This document shows positions 8,635-16,793 of a stretch of DNA of 64,000 nucleotides, piece after piece. The translations under genes were made by a program, and so were the position numbers. Every line of letters starts with the position of its first letter. The stretch's first letter is position 1. The stretch lies in NCBI GenBank assembly GCA_947624305.1, contig CANQKC010000014.1, forward strand, positions 1-64,000. The letters are read 5' to 3'. Under the pieces are notes generated by a model. It was given only the letters and a program-made list of their open reading frames with translations, was not told the DNA's origin and ran no database searches. The DNA is from an uncultured Monoglobus sp. (GTDB lineage: Bacteria; Bacillota; Clostridia; Monoglobales; Monoglobaceae).

Positions 8635-9334
8635 GCTTGTGGCCCCCTATGAACTCGGCGCCGGCGGCTGAAGTCTTGTATTCCTCTGCCGTTCCGTCAA
8701 ACAAAACGCCGCCGTTCATGTGCAGAATTCTGCCCGAATACTTAACGGCGCAATGCACGTCATGCGACACCATGACGATCGTCATGCCGTTTTTGTGCAT
8801 CTCGTTTATTATGTTAAATAGCTCGGTCGTAACCACGGGGTCAAGCCCCGTCACCGGCTCGTCAAGGAACAAAATCTTATCCGCGGCGCACATTGCCCGC
8901 GCGAGGAGGGCGCGCTGCTGCTGGCCGCCGCTGAGCTCGCGGAAGCATTTGTTTTTTATCCCCTCAATTCCCAGAAGCGCCATTTTGTCATGGGCCTTTT
9001 TCTTATCCTCAAGCGAATAAAACGGAAACGGGCCGCGACTTTTGACGCAGCCCGACAGAACCACCTCGAAAACCGAGGCGGGGAAGTCCTTCTGGACGGG
9101 GGTCTGCTGGGCGAGATAACCGATGTCGCTCTGCCTCAGCCCCTCGCCGTATATTATTTTTCCCTTTTCCGGCGCCTTGAGCCTGAGCAGGGCTTTGAGC
9201 AGCGTGCTTTTGCCGCTGCCGTTTCTGCCTATTATGCTCAGGTAGTCGCCGCGGTTTACCGAAAAGTTGATGTCTCTGGCGACGGTCAGGCCATCGTAGC
9301 CCAAAGACACGTTTTCGCATGTGATCAGCGGCAT
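8627..9334 (-). CDS. Zinc/manganese-type ABC transporter ATP-binding protein (ZnuC-like)
   Basis: A 235-residue ATPase with Walker A GRNGSGKST, Q-loop AQQ, signature LSGGQQQRALLARAM and Walker B ILFLDEP, of the metal-import group. AGGAG precedes the ATG. It is the first gene of a two-gene operon with the permease. A repeat unit (AACGTAGTGATTAG) starts directly upstream of the ribosome binding site, so any metal-responsive operator is inside or beyond the repeats; I saw no clear Zur or MntR box. Confidence 0.9.
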   Translation of the reverse strand: MPLITCENVSLGYDGLTVARDINFSVNRGDYLSIIGRNGSGKSTLLKALLRLKAPEKGKIIYGEGLRQSDIGYLAQQTPVQKDFPASVFEVVLSGCVKSRGPFPFYSLEDKKKAHDKMALLGIEGIKNKCFRELSGGQQQRALLARAMCAADKILFLDEPVTGLDPVVTTELFNIINEMHKNGMTIVMVSHDVHCAVKYSGRILHMNGGVLFDGTAEEYKTSAAGAEFIGGHKHD

Positions 9335-9339
9335 AGCAG

Positions 9340-9545
9340 CTCCTAACGTAGTGATTAGCGATTAGTGAATAGATATACGGGACGGCGTAAACACCTCCCT
9401 CTTTGAGGGAGGGGGACCGCGATAGCGGTGGAAGGAGTAATTGCGCCGATCTCCCTCAGTCGCCTTCGGCGACAGCTCCCTCCCGGAGGGAGCCGTACTC
9501 CCCCTCAGCCGCCGTTGGCGGCAGTTCTAATGAAGTAGCCCGCCT
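9340..9545. repeat. Mosaic intergenic repeat block 4
   Basis: An AACGTAGTGATTAGCGATTAG unit (9345-9371) and a long unit (9391-9500) made of CTCCCTCTTTGAGGGAG, GACCGCGATAGCGGTGGAAG, and CAGTCGCCTTCGGCGACAG, closing with CTCCCTCCCGGAGGGAG. The same long unit is at 14167-14281 and, shortened, at 6826-6902. A short GCCGCCGTTGGCGGC hairpin near 9510 may act as terminator for clpX. Confidence 0.8.
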
Positions 9546-9557
9546 GCCTCCGCATGT

Positions 9558-10829
9558 TTATGCGGATTTGGATTTTTGGGATTTATACACGATAAGCGGC
9601 GCGGTTTTTTTGTCAACGCAATCGCGGGTGATCACGACTTTTTCCGCGCCCTTCGCCGAGGGTATCTCATACATAATATCAAGCATTATGTCCTCGACCA
9701 CGGTCCTTAGGCCTCTCGCTCCCGTCTCGCGCTTGGCAGCCTTCTCGGCGATAAGCTGTACCGCGTCGTCCTCGAACTCGAGCTCCACGCCGTCCATGTC
9801 AAGCAGAACTTTATACTGCTTGAGCAGCGCGTTCTTGGGCTCGATAAATATCTGCTTCAGCGCCTCAACATTCAGACTGTCGAGCGTGGTGACGATCGGC
9901 AGCCTGCCTATAAGCTCTGGAATTAAGCCGAACTTGATCAGATCGTCCGGAGTGACCTGCTTTAGCACCTCTCCCGTGTCGCGCTCGCTCTTGCTCTCGA
10001 CCTTCGCGCCGAAGCCGAGCGTTTTTGAGGCCACGCGGGACTCGATTATCTTGTCGAGGCCGTCAAAAGCGCCGCCGCATATGAACAGAATATTCGTCGT
10101 GTCTATCTGAATAAAGTCCTGCTGCGGGTGCTTTCTGCCGCCGTTGGGCGGCACGTTCGCGACCGTGCCCTCGAGTATCTTGAGCAGCGTCTGCTGCACT
10201 CCCTCGCCGCTGACGTCGCGGGTTATCGAGGGGTTCTCGGAACGGCGCGATATTTTATCGACCTCGTCGATATAGATTATGCCCTTTTCGGCAAGCTCAA
10301 TGTCATAGTTGGCGGCCTGAATGAGCTTGAGCAGGATGTTCTCGACATCCTCGCCCACATAGCCCGCCTCGGTCAGCGAGGTCGCGTCCGCGATAACAAA
10401 CGGCGCGTTAAGCCGCTTGGCCATGGTCTGGGCCAGAAACGTCTTGCCCGAGCCGGTCGGCCCGATCATTAATATATTGCTCTTCTGGAGCTCGACCTCG
10501 TTTGCCGCGCTCTCGCGGCCTATCCGCTTATAGTGGTTGTAGATAGCCACGGACAGCGCTTTTTTTGCTTCGTCCTGGCCTATCACATACTCGTCAAGGA
10601 ATTTGTGCAGTTCCTTCGGCTTCGGAAGCTCGCTGAGCTTCTCGAGCTTTATCTCCTCGCCCGAATTGTTGTCCTCGCCGTCAAAGTCGATGTTCAGAAT
10701 GTCAATGCACAGCTCAACGCAGGCGTCGCAGATATTCGCCACGGGGCCGTGGACCATTTTGTGCACCTGGGATTCGGCCTTGCCGCAGAACGCGCATCTT
10801 TCCTCATTTTCTGATTTTCTTCCTGCCAT
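9558..10829 (-). CDS. clpX: ATP-dependent protease ATP-binding subunit ClpX
   Basis: A 423-residue AAA+ unfoldase that feeds substrates to ClpP. An N-terminal C4 zinc finger (Cys12, Cys15, Cys34, Cys37) is followed by Walker A GPTGSGKT, pore loop GYVGEDVE, Walker [11 protein letters not shown] and the ClpP-docking loop KTLGFGAKV (LGF for the usual IGF). The length is normal. It lies 35 bases downstream of clpP with its own binding site (GGAGGTAATTAA before ATG), completing a tig-clpP-clpX operon. Confidence 0.98.
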   Translation of the reverse strand: MAGRKSENEERCAFCGKAESQVHKMVHGPVANICDACVELCIDILNIDFDGEDNNSGEEIKLEKLSELPKPKELHKFLDEYVIGQDEAKKALSVAIYNHYKRIGRESAANEVELQKSNILMIGPTGSGKTFLAQTMAKRLNAPFVIADATSLTEAGYVGEDVENILLKLIQAANYDIELAEKGIIYIDEVDKISRRSENPSITRDVSGEGVQQTLLKILEGTVANVPPNGGRKHPQQDFIQIDTTNILFICGGAFDGLDKIIESRVASKTLGFGAKVESKSERDTGEVLKQVTPDDLIKFGLIPELIGRLPIVTTLDSLNVEALKQIFIEPKNALLKQYKVLLDMDGVELEFEDDAVQLIAEKAAKRETGARGLRTVVEDIMLDIMYEIPSAKGAEKVVITRDCVDKKTAPLIVYKSQKSKSA

Positions 10830-10864
10830 TTAATTACCTCCGGCAAAATTAACGTTTTATCCGA

Positions 10865-11467
10865 TTAACGTTTTGTAACGATACTGTCGATAAGTCCGTA
10901 TTTGAGCGCTTCCTCGGCGTCCATGAAGTTGTCTCTCTCGGTGTCTCTCTTAACAACGTCAAGAGGCTGGCCGGTGTTCTCGCTCAGAATTTTGTTCAGG
11001 TTTTCCTTGATTTTGATCATTCTGTCAACATGTATCTTCATGTCGGTCGCCTGGCCCTGAACGCCGCCCAGGGGCTGGTGGATCATGATCTCGCTGTTGG
11101 GCAGGGCGAAGCGCTTGCCCTTCGCGCCCGACGAGAGCAGGAACGCGCCCATAGACGCGGCCATGCCCACGCAGATCGTGGAAACGTCGGCCTTGGTGTA
11201 CTGCATGGTGTCATAGATAGCCATGCCTGCCGTGACCGAGCCGCCGGGGCTGTTGATGTAAAGATTGATATCCTTGTCGGGATCCTCGCTGTCGAGGAAC
11301 AAAAGCTGCGCCACAACAAGACTTGCGGTCGCGTCGTTGACCTCGTCTGACAGGAAGATTATTCTGTCCTTGAGCAGTCTTGAGAATATGTCGTAGGACC
11401 GCTCGCCTCTGCCCGTCTGCTCGATAACATAAGGCACGAGACTGTTTGTTATGATTTTGTTATCCAT
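10865..11467 (-). CDS. clpP: ATP-dependent Clp protease proteolytic subunit ClpP
   Basis: A 200-residue serine peptidase with the catalytic triad Ser105 ([11 protein letters not shown]), His130 (MIHQPLGG) and Asp179 (RDTERDNF), spaced as in characterised ClpP. It forms the tetradecameric chamber used by ClpX, encoded next. An AGGAGG site precedes the ATG. A perfect 13-base-pair inverted repeat lies between it and tig and may tune readthrough or mRNA processing. Confidence 0.98.
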   Translation of the reverse strand: MDNKIITNSLVPYVIEQTGRGERSYDIFSRLLKDRIIFLSDEVNDATASLVVAQLLFLDSEDPDKDINLYINSPGGSVTAGMAIYDTMQYTKADVSTICVGMAASMGAFLLSSGAKGKRFALPNSEIMIHQPLGGVQGQATDMKIHVDRMIKIKENLNKILSENTGQPLDVVKRDTERDNFMDAEEALKYGLIDSIVTKR

Positions 11468-11507
11468 AAATATGACCTCCTGATAATATAATTCGTAATT
11501 AAAGCTT

Positions 11508-11537
11508 AAGGTTGATTTGACGCTTCAAATCAACCTT
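11508..11537 (-). terminator. Perfect 13-bp inverted repeat between tig and clpP
   Basis: AAGGTTGATTTGA (11508-11520) and TCAAATCAACCTT (11525-11537) are exact complements around a four-base loop. In the direction of transcription it is followed by an A/T-rich stretch rather than a clean T run, so it may be a partial terminator, an attenuator or a processing hairpin. Confidence 0.6.
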
Positions 11538-11563
11538 AATAAAATTGCCAAAATTATCGCGGT

Positions 11564-12847
11564 TTATTCAAAATCGGCGTTTTCCACCAAAAGCGCGATC
11601 GCCTTCTGGGCCTTGATGCGCTCGGTGACGTCGGACTCGGGGATGTATTTCTTGATGTCCTCGACCTTCATGCCGTTTTCCTTGCTGATGTTCTCATACT
11701 CACCGTTTATATCGTCCTCGGTCGCTTCGACCTTCTCAAGCTCGGCGACCTTCTCAAGCACTAGAGTTCTCTTGACGCGCTTTTCGGCCTCGGGCTTGTA
11801 CTGGGCGCGGATCATGTCCATGGTCTGGCCGGTGTACTTCATGTATGACTGAAGGTCAAGACCCTGATAACGCATCTGCATATCCATATCACGGACCATA
11901 TTGTCGATCTGGCTGTTTATCATTTCCTCGGGAATGTCGATCTCAGCCTTCTCACAAACCGCGTCAACCACGTTCTGCTCGGTCTCGTTCTTCGCCCTGT
12001 CCTCGTTCTGCTTGGTCAGCTTCTCGCGGATGTCGGCCTTGTACTCGTCGAGCGTGTCAAACTCGCTGACGTCCATCGCGAAGTCGTCGTCAGCCTCGGG
12101 CAGCTCCTTGAACTTGACGGAATTGATCTTCACCTTAAAGAGCGCGTCCTTGCCGGCGAGGTCCTCAGCGTGGTATTCCTCGGGGAAGGTCACGTTAACG
12201 TCAACCTCGTCGCCCGTGCTCTTGCCGAGAAGCTGGTCCTCAAAGCCCGGAATGAACTGGCCCGAGCCGATCGTCAGATCAAAGTTCTCGCCCTTGCCGC
12301 CCTCGAACGGAACGCCGTCAACCGAACCGTCAAAGTCAATATTGGCGATGTCGTCGGCCTGTATCGGTCTGTCGTCGGCGGGAACAAGGCGCGAGTTGCG
12401 CTCTCTTATTTTTTCGATCTCGTCGTCAACGTCCTGATCGGTCACGGGATATTCGGCCTTTTCAGCCTTCACGCCCTTGTAGCCGTCAAGCTCAAACTCG
12501 GGCTTGACAACGACCTTGGCGGTGAAAACAATATCCTTCGTCGGGTCGATGCTGTCCTCCTTGATGTCGATCTCAGGCTGGGCAACGGGATAAATTCCGT
12601 TTTCCTCCACCGCTTTATCATACGCGTCGGGAAGCACAAAGTTCACGGCGTCTTCATAAAAAATTTCCTTGCCGTAGGTCTTTTCGATAAGGAAACGCGG
12701 AGCCTTGCCCCTTCTGAAGCCGGGCAGGTTTATCTTTTTGACATTCTTTTTGTAAGACCGCTCAAGCGCCTTTTCAAACTCCTCGGGCGTTACCGAGAAC
12801 TCAAAGGTTACAGTGTTGTTTTCTCTCTCAACATTTGATTTAGCCAT
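11564..12847 (-). CDS. tig: Trigger factor, ribosome-associated chaperone
   Basis: A 427-residue protein with the three trigger-factor domains: ribosome-binding N-terminus with the signature loop GFRRGKAPRFLIEK (residues 44-57), a central FKBP-type prolyl isomerase domain (about 150-240), and a helical C-terminal chaperone domain. It binds nascent chains at the exit tunnel. It is the first gene of tig-clpP-clpX, a common Firmicutes order, and has a near-consensus promoter. Confidence 0.97.
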   Translation of the reverse strand: MAKSNVERENNTVTFEFSVTPEEFEKALERSYKKNVKKINLPGFRRGKAPRFLIEKTYGKEIFYEDAVNFVLPDAYDKAVEENGIYPVAQPEIDIKEDSIDPTKDIVFTAKVVVKPEFELDGYKGVKAEKAEYPVTDQDVDDEIEKIRERNSRLVPADDRPIQADDIANIDFDGSVDGVPFEGGKGENFDLTIGSGQFIPGFEDQLLGKSTGDEVDVNVTFPEEYHAEDLAGKDALFKVKINSVKFKELPEADDDFAMDVSEFDTLDEYKADIREKLTKQNEDRAKNETEQNVVDAVCEKAEIDIPEEMINSQIDNMVRDMDMQMRYQGLDLQSYMKYTGQTMDMIRAQYKPEAEKRVKRTLVLEKVAELEKVEATEDDINGEYENISKENGMKVEDIKKYIPESDVTERIKAQKAIALLVENADFE

Positions 12848-12894
12848 TAAAATTACCTCTCTATGTTCAATATGTATTATTTACATGTTTTTAA

Positions 12895-12923
12895 ATTATA
12901 ACATACCTATGCCGATATAACAA
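12895..12923 (-). promoter_or_regulatory. SigmaA promoter of tig-clpP-clpX
   Basis: TTGTTA (12918-12923) and TATAAT (12895-12900) are separated by 17 bases on the minus strand, about 48 bases before the tig start codon. I saw no CtsR heptad repeat near it. Confidence 0.7.
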
Positions 12924-13002
12924 GAGTTTTTGCGAAAAAAATTAACAAAAATTCCCCCGCGCCCGCGCCGTTTTCTTATAAATTTATACTCTTTTAAGCG
13001 TT

Positions 13003-13710
13003 TCAGCCGCGTATAAGCTTCGGGACGAATTTAAGATAGTCGCTCGCGACCAGGATAAGCTTCACGCCCATAACGTCGCCCCGGACCGCGAAATCCTGCG
13101 CAGCCGCGTGAAGGTGGCCGTAGACGCAGGTCTTAACGCCGTATTCGTTAAATATGTCGATAAAGTCGTGATTGAGGCCGTTTTTCTCGACCGGCGGATA
13201 GTGCATCGCCGCGATGATCTCCTTGGGCCTGTGCGCTCTCGCGCTCTCAAGTGACAGGATCATCCTCTCCTTCTCGCGCAGGAACAGACGCTTGTTCTCG
13301 TCGCTCGAGTTTTCCTTGGCGATGTTCCAGCCGCGGGTGCCGCACACCGCGACGCCGTTTTCCTCGCAGTAAAAGCAGTTGTTGTGGACGAATTTTATCG
13401 TGTCAAAGCCGTTCCGTTCGGTGAAGCCGCTCAGCTTGTTCATGGTCGTCCACCAGTAGTCGTGGTTGCCCTTCATTATTATCTTTGTGCCGTTTAAGCT
13501 GTTGATATAGTCAAAGTCGCGATAGGCGTCATCAAGATAAGTCGCCCACGAAATATCGCCGGGCATGATAACTATATCATTTTCACTGACAATACTCTGC
13601 CAGTTCTCGGCCAGGCGGTCAACATAGTTGTCCCACTTCGGGCCGAAAACGTTCATCGGCTTGTCAATGCCGAGCGGCAGATGAAGATCCGAAATCGCGA
13701 ATATCGACAT
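13003..13710 (-). CDS. Metallophosphoesterase
   Basis: A 235-residue calcineurin-like phosphoesterase with the metal-binding motifs SDLHL (residues 7-11), MPGDISW, KGNHDYWW, a His in AAMHYPP and YGHLH. It probably hydrolyses a phosphoester in the cytoplasm with two divalent metals; the substrate is unknown. GAGGTAAT precedes the ATG. It stands alone, divergent from the small DUF1540 gene. Confidence 0.9.
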   Translation of the reverse strand: MSIFAISDLHLPLGIDKPMNVFGPKWDNYVDRLAENWQSIVSENDIVIMPGDISWATYLDDAYRDFDYINSLNGTKIIMKGNHDYWWTTMNKLSGFTERNGFDTIKFVHNNCFYCEENGVAVCGTRGWNIAKENSSDENKRLFLREKERMILSLESARAHRPKEIIAAMHYPPVEKNGLNHDFIDIFNEYGVKTCVYGHLHAAAQDFAVRGDVMGVKLILVASDYLKFVPKLIRG

Positions 13711-13847
13711 AATATTACCTCAGTTTCATAAATTCTGTTTTTCATGTTAAAATTTGTGCTCACTTTACCGCATACAAACGCCGCGCGGAGGGAACAATAA
13801 ATCTGTTCCGAAATATAATTCGAGATACCCGAAAGGAGGTTCATACC

Positions 13848-14012
13848 ATGGACGGACACAACAACAAAATCGTTTGCAGAGTAAACGACTGCGAGTACCA
13901 CGCGACGGACGATGTCTGCACCGCGAACTGCATCGAGGTCGGCTGCACGCAGAACTGCTGCAGCTCCTGCGACACCGAGTGTGTGACATTCAAACCGCAA
14001 AGCGGCGAGTAA
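13848..14012 (+). CDS. DUF1540 domain protein, small cysteine-rich
   Basis: A 54-residue protein with eight Cys arranged C-x4-C-x8-C-x3-C and CCSSCDTEC before VTFKP, the pattern of DUF1540 proteins, which are common in spore-forming Clostridia and presumably bind a metal. AAAGGAGG nine bases before the ATG is a strong binding site. A GCATACAAA sequence upstream resembles a SigmaE/K -10 box, but I could not support a -35. A repeat block begins just after the stop. Confidence 0.85.
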   Translation: MDGHNNKIVCRVNDCEYHATDDVCTANCIEVGCTQNCCSSCDTECVTFKPQSGE

Positions 14013-14635
14013 ATCGGCGCATGTGGGCCTGCCTTCCCCTTGAGGGGAAGGTGGGTTTTTGCCCGCATGGGCAAAAAGTCGGATGAGGTGTAAACGTAGT
14101 GATTAGCTATTAGCGAATAGCGAATAGCTAATAGTGAATAGCTAATAGGAGACGGAACGGTGTAAACACCTCCCTCTTTGAGGGAGGGGGACCGCGTTAG
14201 CGGTGGAAGGAGTTAAGCGCGTCGATCTCCCTCAGTCTGCGGACAAGCCGCAGACAGCTCCCTCCCGGAGGGAGCCGTACAATTCACGAGTCAGACATAG
14301 CTATTAGTGAATAGGGTTCCCCTCTCAGTCTTTCCGCCTTACGGCGGAAATCCAGCTCCCCCCAAGGGGGAGCCTTTAGGGACGTCGAGGGCGCCGTCCC
14401 CTACAACAAATCCGGCAAATCATTGTAGGGGCGGATATTATCCGCCAACAATAGTGATTAGCTATTAGCGAATAGAACATGGGACGTCGAAGGCTACGGC
14501 CGCACATGTCCGCTCACGTTAATGATTTGTGGCCTCGTTTATTCGTGGAAACGGAATACGCTTGTGCCCCGCACCCGCTGCGCGGCTACGGCCGCAGTAG
14601 GGGCGGATATTATCCGCCCGCTCCCTAATGCAAGC
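14013..14635. repeat. Mosaic intergenic repeat block 5
   Basis: There is no gene here. In order: a CCTTCCCCTTGAGGGGAAGG unit (14030-14090); AACGTAGTGATTAG with several GCTATTAGCGAATAG copies (14093-14148); a CTCCCTC...GAGGGAG unit (14167-14281); a CTCCCCCCAAGGGGGAG unit with TTTCCGCCTTACGGCGGAAA (14318-14375); a GGGGCGGATATTATCCGCC palindrome (14425-14446); a GACGTCGAAGGC/ACGTTAATGATTTG unit (14484-14600); and a second GGGGCGGATATTATCCGCCC palindrome (14597-14620). Confidence 0.8.
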
Positions 14636-16129
14636 CTACTTATCCAATGCCGATTTTATGGCGGGGTACATATCTTTGGCGTCGATCACTTCGGTGAAGC
14701 GCGCGGGCTTTTGGCGGAGCGCCTCAAGCGAACCGGGAATGTCCATATCGGTTTTTTCGCCGAGCAGGTCAAGCTGCTCGAAATCGTCACGGCCGTACGG
14801 CTCAACGCCGAGAGCCGACAGCACCGAGCCCGCGAACTTGAACGGGCTCGCGGTTGACGCGATGACCGTTTTTGTCATGTCGCCGGTCTGCTCGACGTAC
14901 TGTCTGTACACGTCGATCGCGACCGCTGTGTGCGTGTCGGGCGTGTATCCGCTGTCGGCGAAGGTGTTGAATATGCGCACCTTTGTGAAATAATCGTCGC
15001 AGCAGCCCGCCCAGAACAGCTTGCCGATCTTGTTATGCATTGTCTTTGTGACGGTGTATTTGCCGTCCTTCGAGAGCTTATCCATAAGCTCTCTTATTTT
15101 TTTGTCGTCGCAGCCCGAGGCGTCAAACAGCAGCCGCTCGAGGTTGCTCGATATGAGAATGTCCATCGAGGGCGAAATGCTCTGATAGAAGTCGCGGTTC
15201 CTGTCGTAGGTGCCCGAGCGCAAAAAGTCGGTCAGCACGTTGTTCCGGTTCGACGCGCAGATAAATCTGTTGACAGGCAGCCCCATTTTTCTCGCGTAAT
15301 ACGCGGCGAGGATATTGCCGAAGTTGCCCGTGGGAACGCAGATGTTGATCTTGTCGCCGTTTTCGATCTCGCCGCCCTCGACCATGTCGCAGTAGGCCGA
15401 GACATAATAAACGATCTGCGGGAGCAGTCTGCCCCAGTTGATCGAATTGGCAGACGAGAGCACAAATCCGTTTTTGTCAAGCTCTTTTATTATCTTTTTG
15501 TCGGTGAATATTTTCTTAACGCCGTTTTGCGCGTCGTCAAAATTGCCGCGGATGCCGAAAACGCCGACATTCGCGCCGTCCTGTGTTATCATCTGGCGCT
15601 TCTGCATGTCGCTCACGCCGTCGCTCGGATAGAAAACGATTATCCTTGTTCCGTCAACGTCGCGGAAGCCCTCGAGCGCCGCCTTTCCGGTGTCGCCCGA
15701 CGTGGCCACGAGAATAACGACGGTCTTATCCTCGCCCGTCTTTTTCATCGCGGTCGTCATAAAGTGCGGCAGGATCTGCAGCGCCATGTCCTTGAACGCG
15801 CAGGTGGGGCCGTGCCACAGCTCAAGAATATACTCGCTCTCGCCGATCTTGACGAGCGGCGCGACCTTCTCGCTGCTGAAGCTTCCGTCGCCGTACGCGC
15901 CCTCGGTGCATTTAGCGATCTCGGCGTCGGTGAAGTCGGTGAGGAACAGCTTCAATATAAAGTTCGCCCTCTCAATATACGACATTCCCGTGAGCTTTTG
16001 TATATCCGCCTTTTTAATGCGGGGGAACGCTTCGGGGACGAACAGGCCGCCGTCGTCCGAAAGTCCCTTTTTGATCGCCTCGGCGGCGGTCAGTTTAAGC
16101 TCCTTGTTCCTTGTGCTGATATAGTTCAT
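14636..16129 (-). CDS. thrC: Threonine synthase
   Basis: A 497-residue PLP enzyme of the long threonine synthase type, converting O-phosphohomoserine to threonine. The N-terminal motif NYISTRNKELKLTAAEAI, the PLP-lysine region GPTCAFKDMALQ and the glycine-rich phosphate loop SGDTGKAA are all present. I prefer the ATG at 16129; a TTG six bases upstream is possible given the spacing of the GAAAGG site. It has its own promoter, and its mRNA should begin with a strong hairpin. No other threonine genes are adjacent. Confidence 0.95.
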   Translation of the reverse strand: MNYISTRNKELKLTAAEAIKKGLSDDGGLFVPEAFPRIKKADIQKLTGMSYIERANFILKLFLTDFTDAEIAKCTEGAYGDGSFSSEKVAPLVKIGESEYILELWHGPTCAFKDMALQILPHFMTTAMKKTGEDKTVVILVATSGDTGKAALEGFRDVDGTRIIVFYPSDGVSDMQKRQMITQDGANVGVFGIRGNFDDAQNGVKKIFTDKKIIKELDKNGFVLSSANSINWGRLLPQIVYYVSAYCDMVEGGEIENGDKINICVPTGNFGNILAAYYARKMGLPVNRFICASNRNNVLTDFLRSGTYDRNRDFYQSISPSMDILISSNLERLLFDASGCDDKKIRELMDKLSKDGKYTVTKTMHNKIGKLFWAGCCDDYFTKVRIFNTFADSGYTPDTHTAVAIDVYRQYVEQTGDMTKTVIASTASPFKFAGSVLSALGVEPYGRDDFEQLDLLGEKTDMDIPGSLEALRQKPARFTEVIDAKDMYPAIKSALDK

Positions 16130-16181
16130 TTTCAATCAAACCTTTCAATAATAATGTAGCGTTATTACACACAGCAACAGA

Positions 16182-16200
16182 GGCCGTGAAGATCACGGCC
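16182..16200 (-). promoter_or_regulatory. Hairpin at the 5' end of the thrC leader
   Basis: GGCCGTGA and TCACGGCC form a perfect 8-bp stem with a 3-base loop. It begins a few bases after the expected thrC transcription start. There is no T run, so a stabilising or regulatory 5' hairpin fits better than a terminator; it could still end the gene at 16266. Confidence 0.5.
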
Positions 16201-16205
16201 CCTTT

Positions 16206-16234
16206 ACAATACCACAAAAAACAAATTAAGTCAA
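16206..16234 (-). promoter_or_regulatory. SigmaA promoter of thrC
   Basis: TTGACT (16229-16234) and TATTGT (16206-16211) are separated by 17 bases on the minus strand. The leader is about 70 bases. Confidence 0.65.
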
Positions 16235-16265
16235 CAATTATATTTTTTAAATATATTGCTTAAAA

Positions 16266-16682
16266 TCAATCAACGATATATTTCTTAACGTTCTCGCCCG
16301 CATCGGCAGCCTTAGCGCTGACCATCATGGTGAAAGAAACGTTGAACTTCTTCTCAAACTTCTCAAGGTCGCTCACAAACTTGTCAAGCGTCTCCATGGT
16401 TCCGCTCTTGACGCTCTTGAAAACGCTGTCGATGAAGATGTGGGTAACGTCGTAATCCTGAGCCAGAATTCCGCAGATAAGACCCTCGAACATGTCAAAG
16501 TTGCGTATCGAGAAATCCTCGGTGTCGACCATGCGGGCCTTTCTCGAGATGTCGTGCATGAGGCGGTTGCCGTCGGTGATGCACACAACGTTGCCGTGCT
16601 CGGTGTTGACAGCCTCGTTAACGTCCTCAATGATTTTCTTGGTCTTGCCGCTTCCTTTAAGACCGATATGTATTTTAATCAT
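16266..16682 (-). CDS. P-loop ATP-binding protein, function unknown
   Basis: A 138-residue protein with a Walker A motif GLKGSGKT at residues 7-14 and a probable Walker B strand THIFIDS near residue 80. Similar short clostridial proteins are sometimes labelled PilT-like, but no pilus gene is nearby and the retraction-ATPase motifs are absent, so I do not adopt that name. A strong AAAGGGG site precedes the ATG. It lies 111 bases downstream of pgi and has its own promoter. Confidence 0.75.
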   Translation of the reverse strand: MIKIHIGLKGSGKTKKIIEDVNEAVNTEHGNVVCITDGNRLMHDISRKARMVDTEDFSIRNFDMFEGLICGILAQDYDVTHIFIDSVFKSVKSGTMETLDKFVSDLEKFEKKFNVSFTMMVSAKAADAGENVKKYIVD

Positions 16683-16740
16683 GTTGATTACCCCTTTCCG
16701 GTTATTGATATTTTTGTCAGTCTTTTTTTATTATAGTCAT

Positions 16741-16769
16741 ATGATAACACAGTTATTCCGCATAATCAA
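16741..16769 (-). promoter_or_regulatory. SigmaA promoter of the P-loop gene
   Basis: TTGATT (16764-16769) and TATCAT (16741-16746) are separated by 17 bases on the minus strand. A TATAAT nearby (around 16733) is an alternative -10. Confidence 0.5.
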
Positions 16770-16793
16770 GAATAATTTTTAAAATACCGGGAA

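Noticed and set aside
16266-16682. Calling the P-loop protein a PilT twitching-motility ATPase
   Set aside because: It is far too short and lacks the Asp and His box motifs; no pilus genes are nearby.
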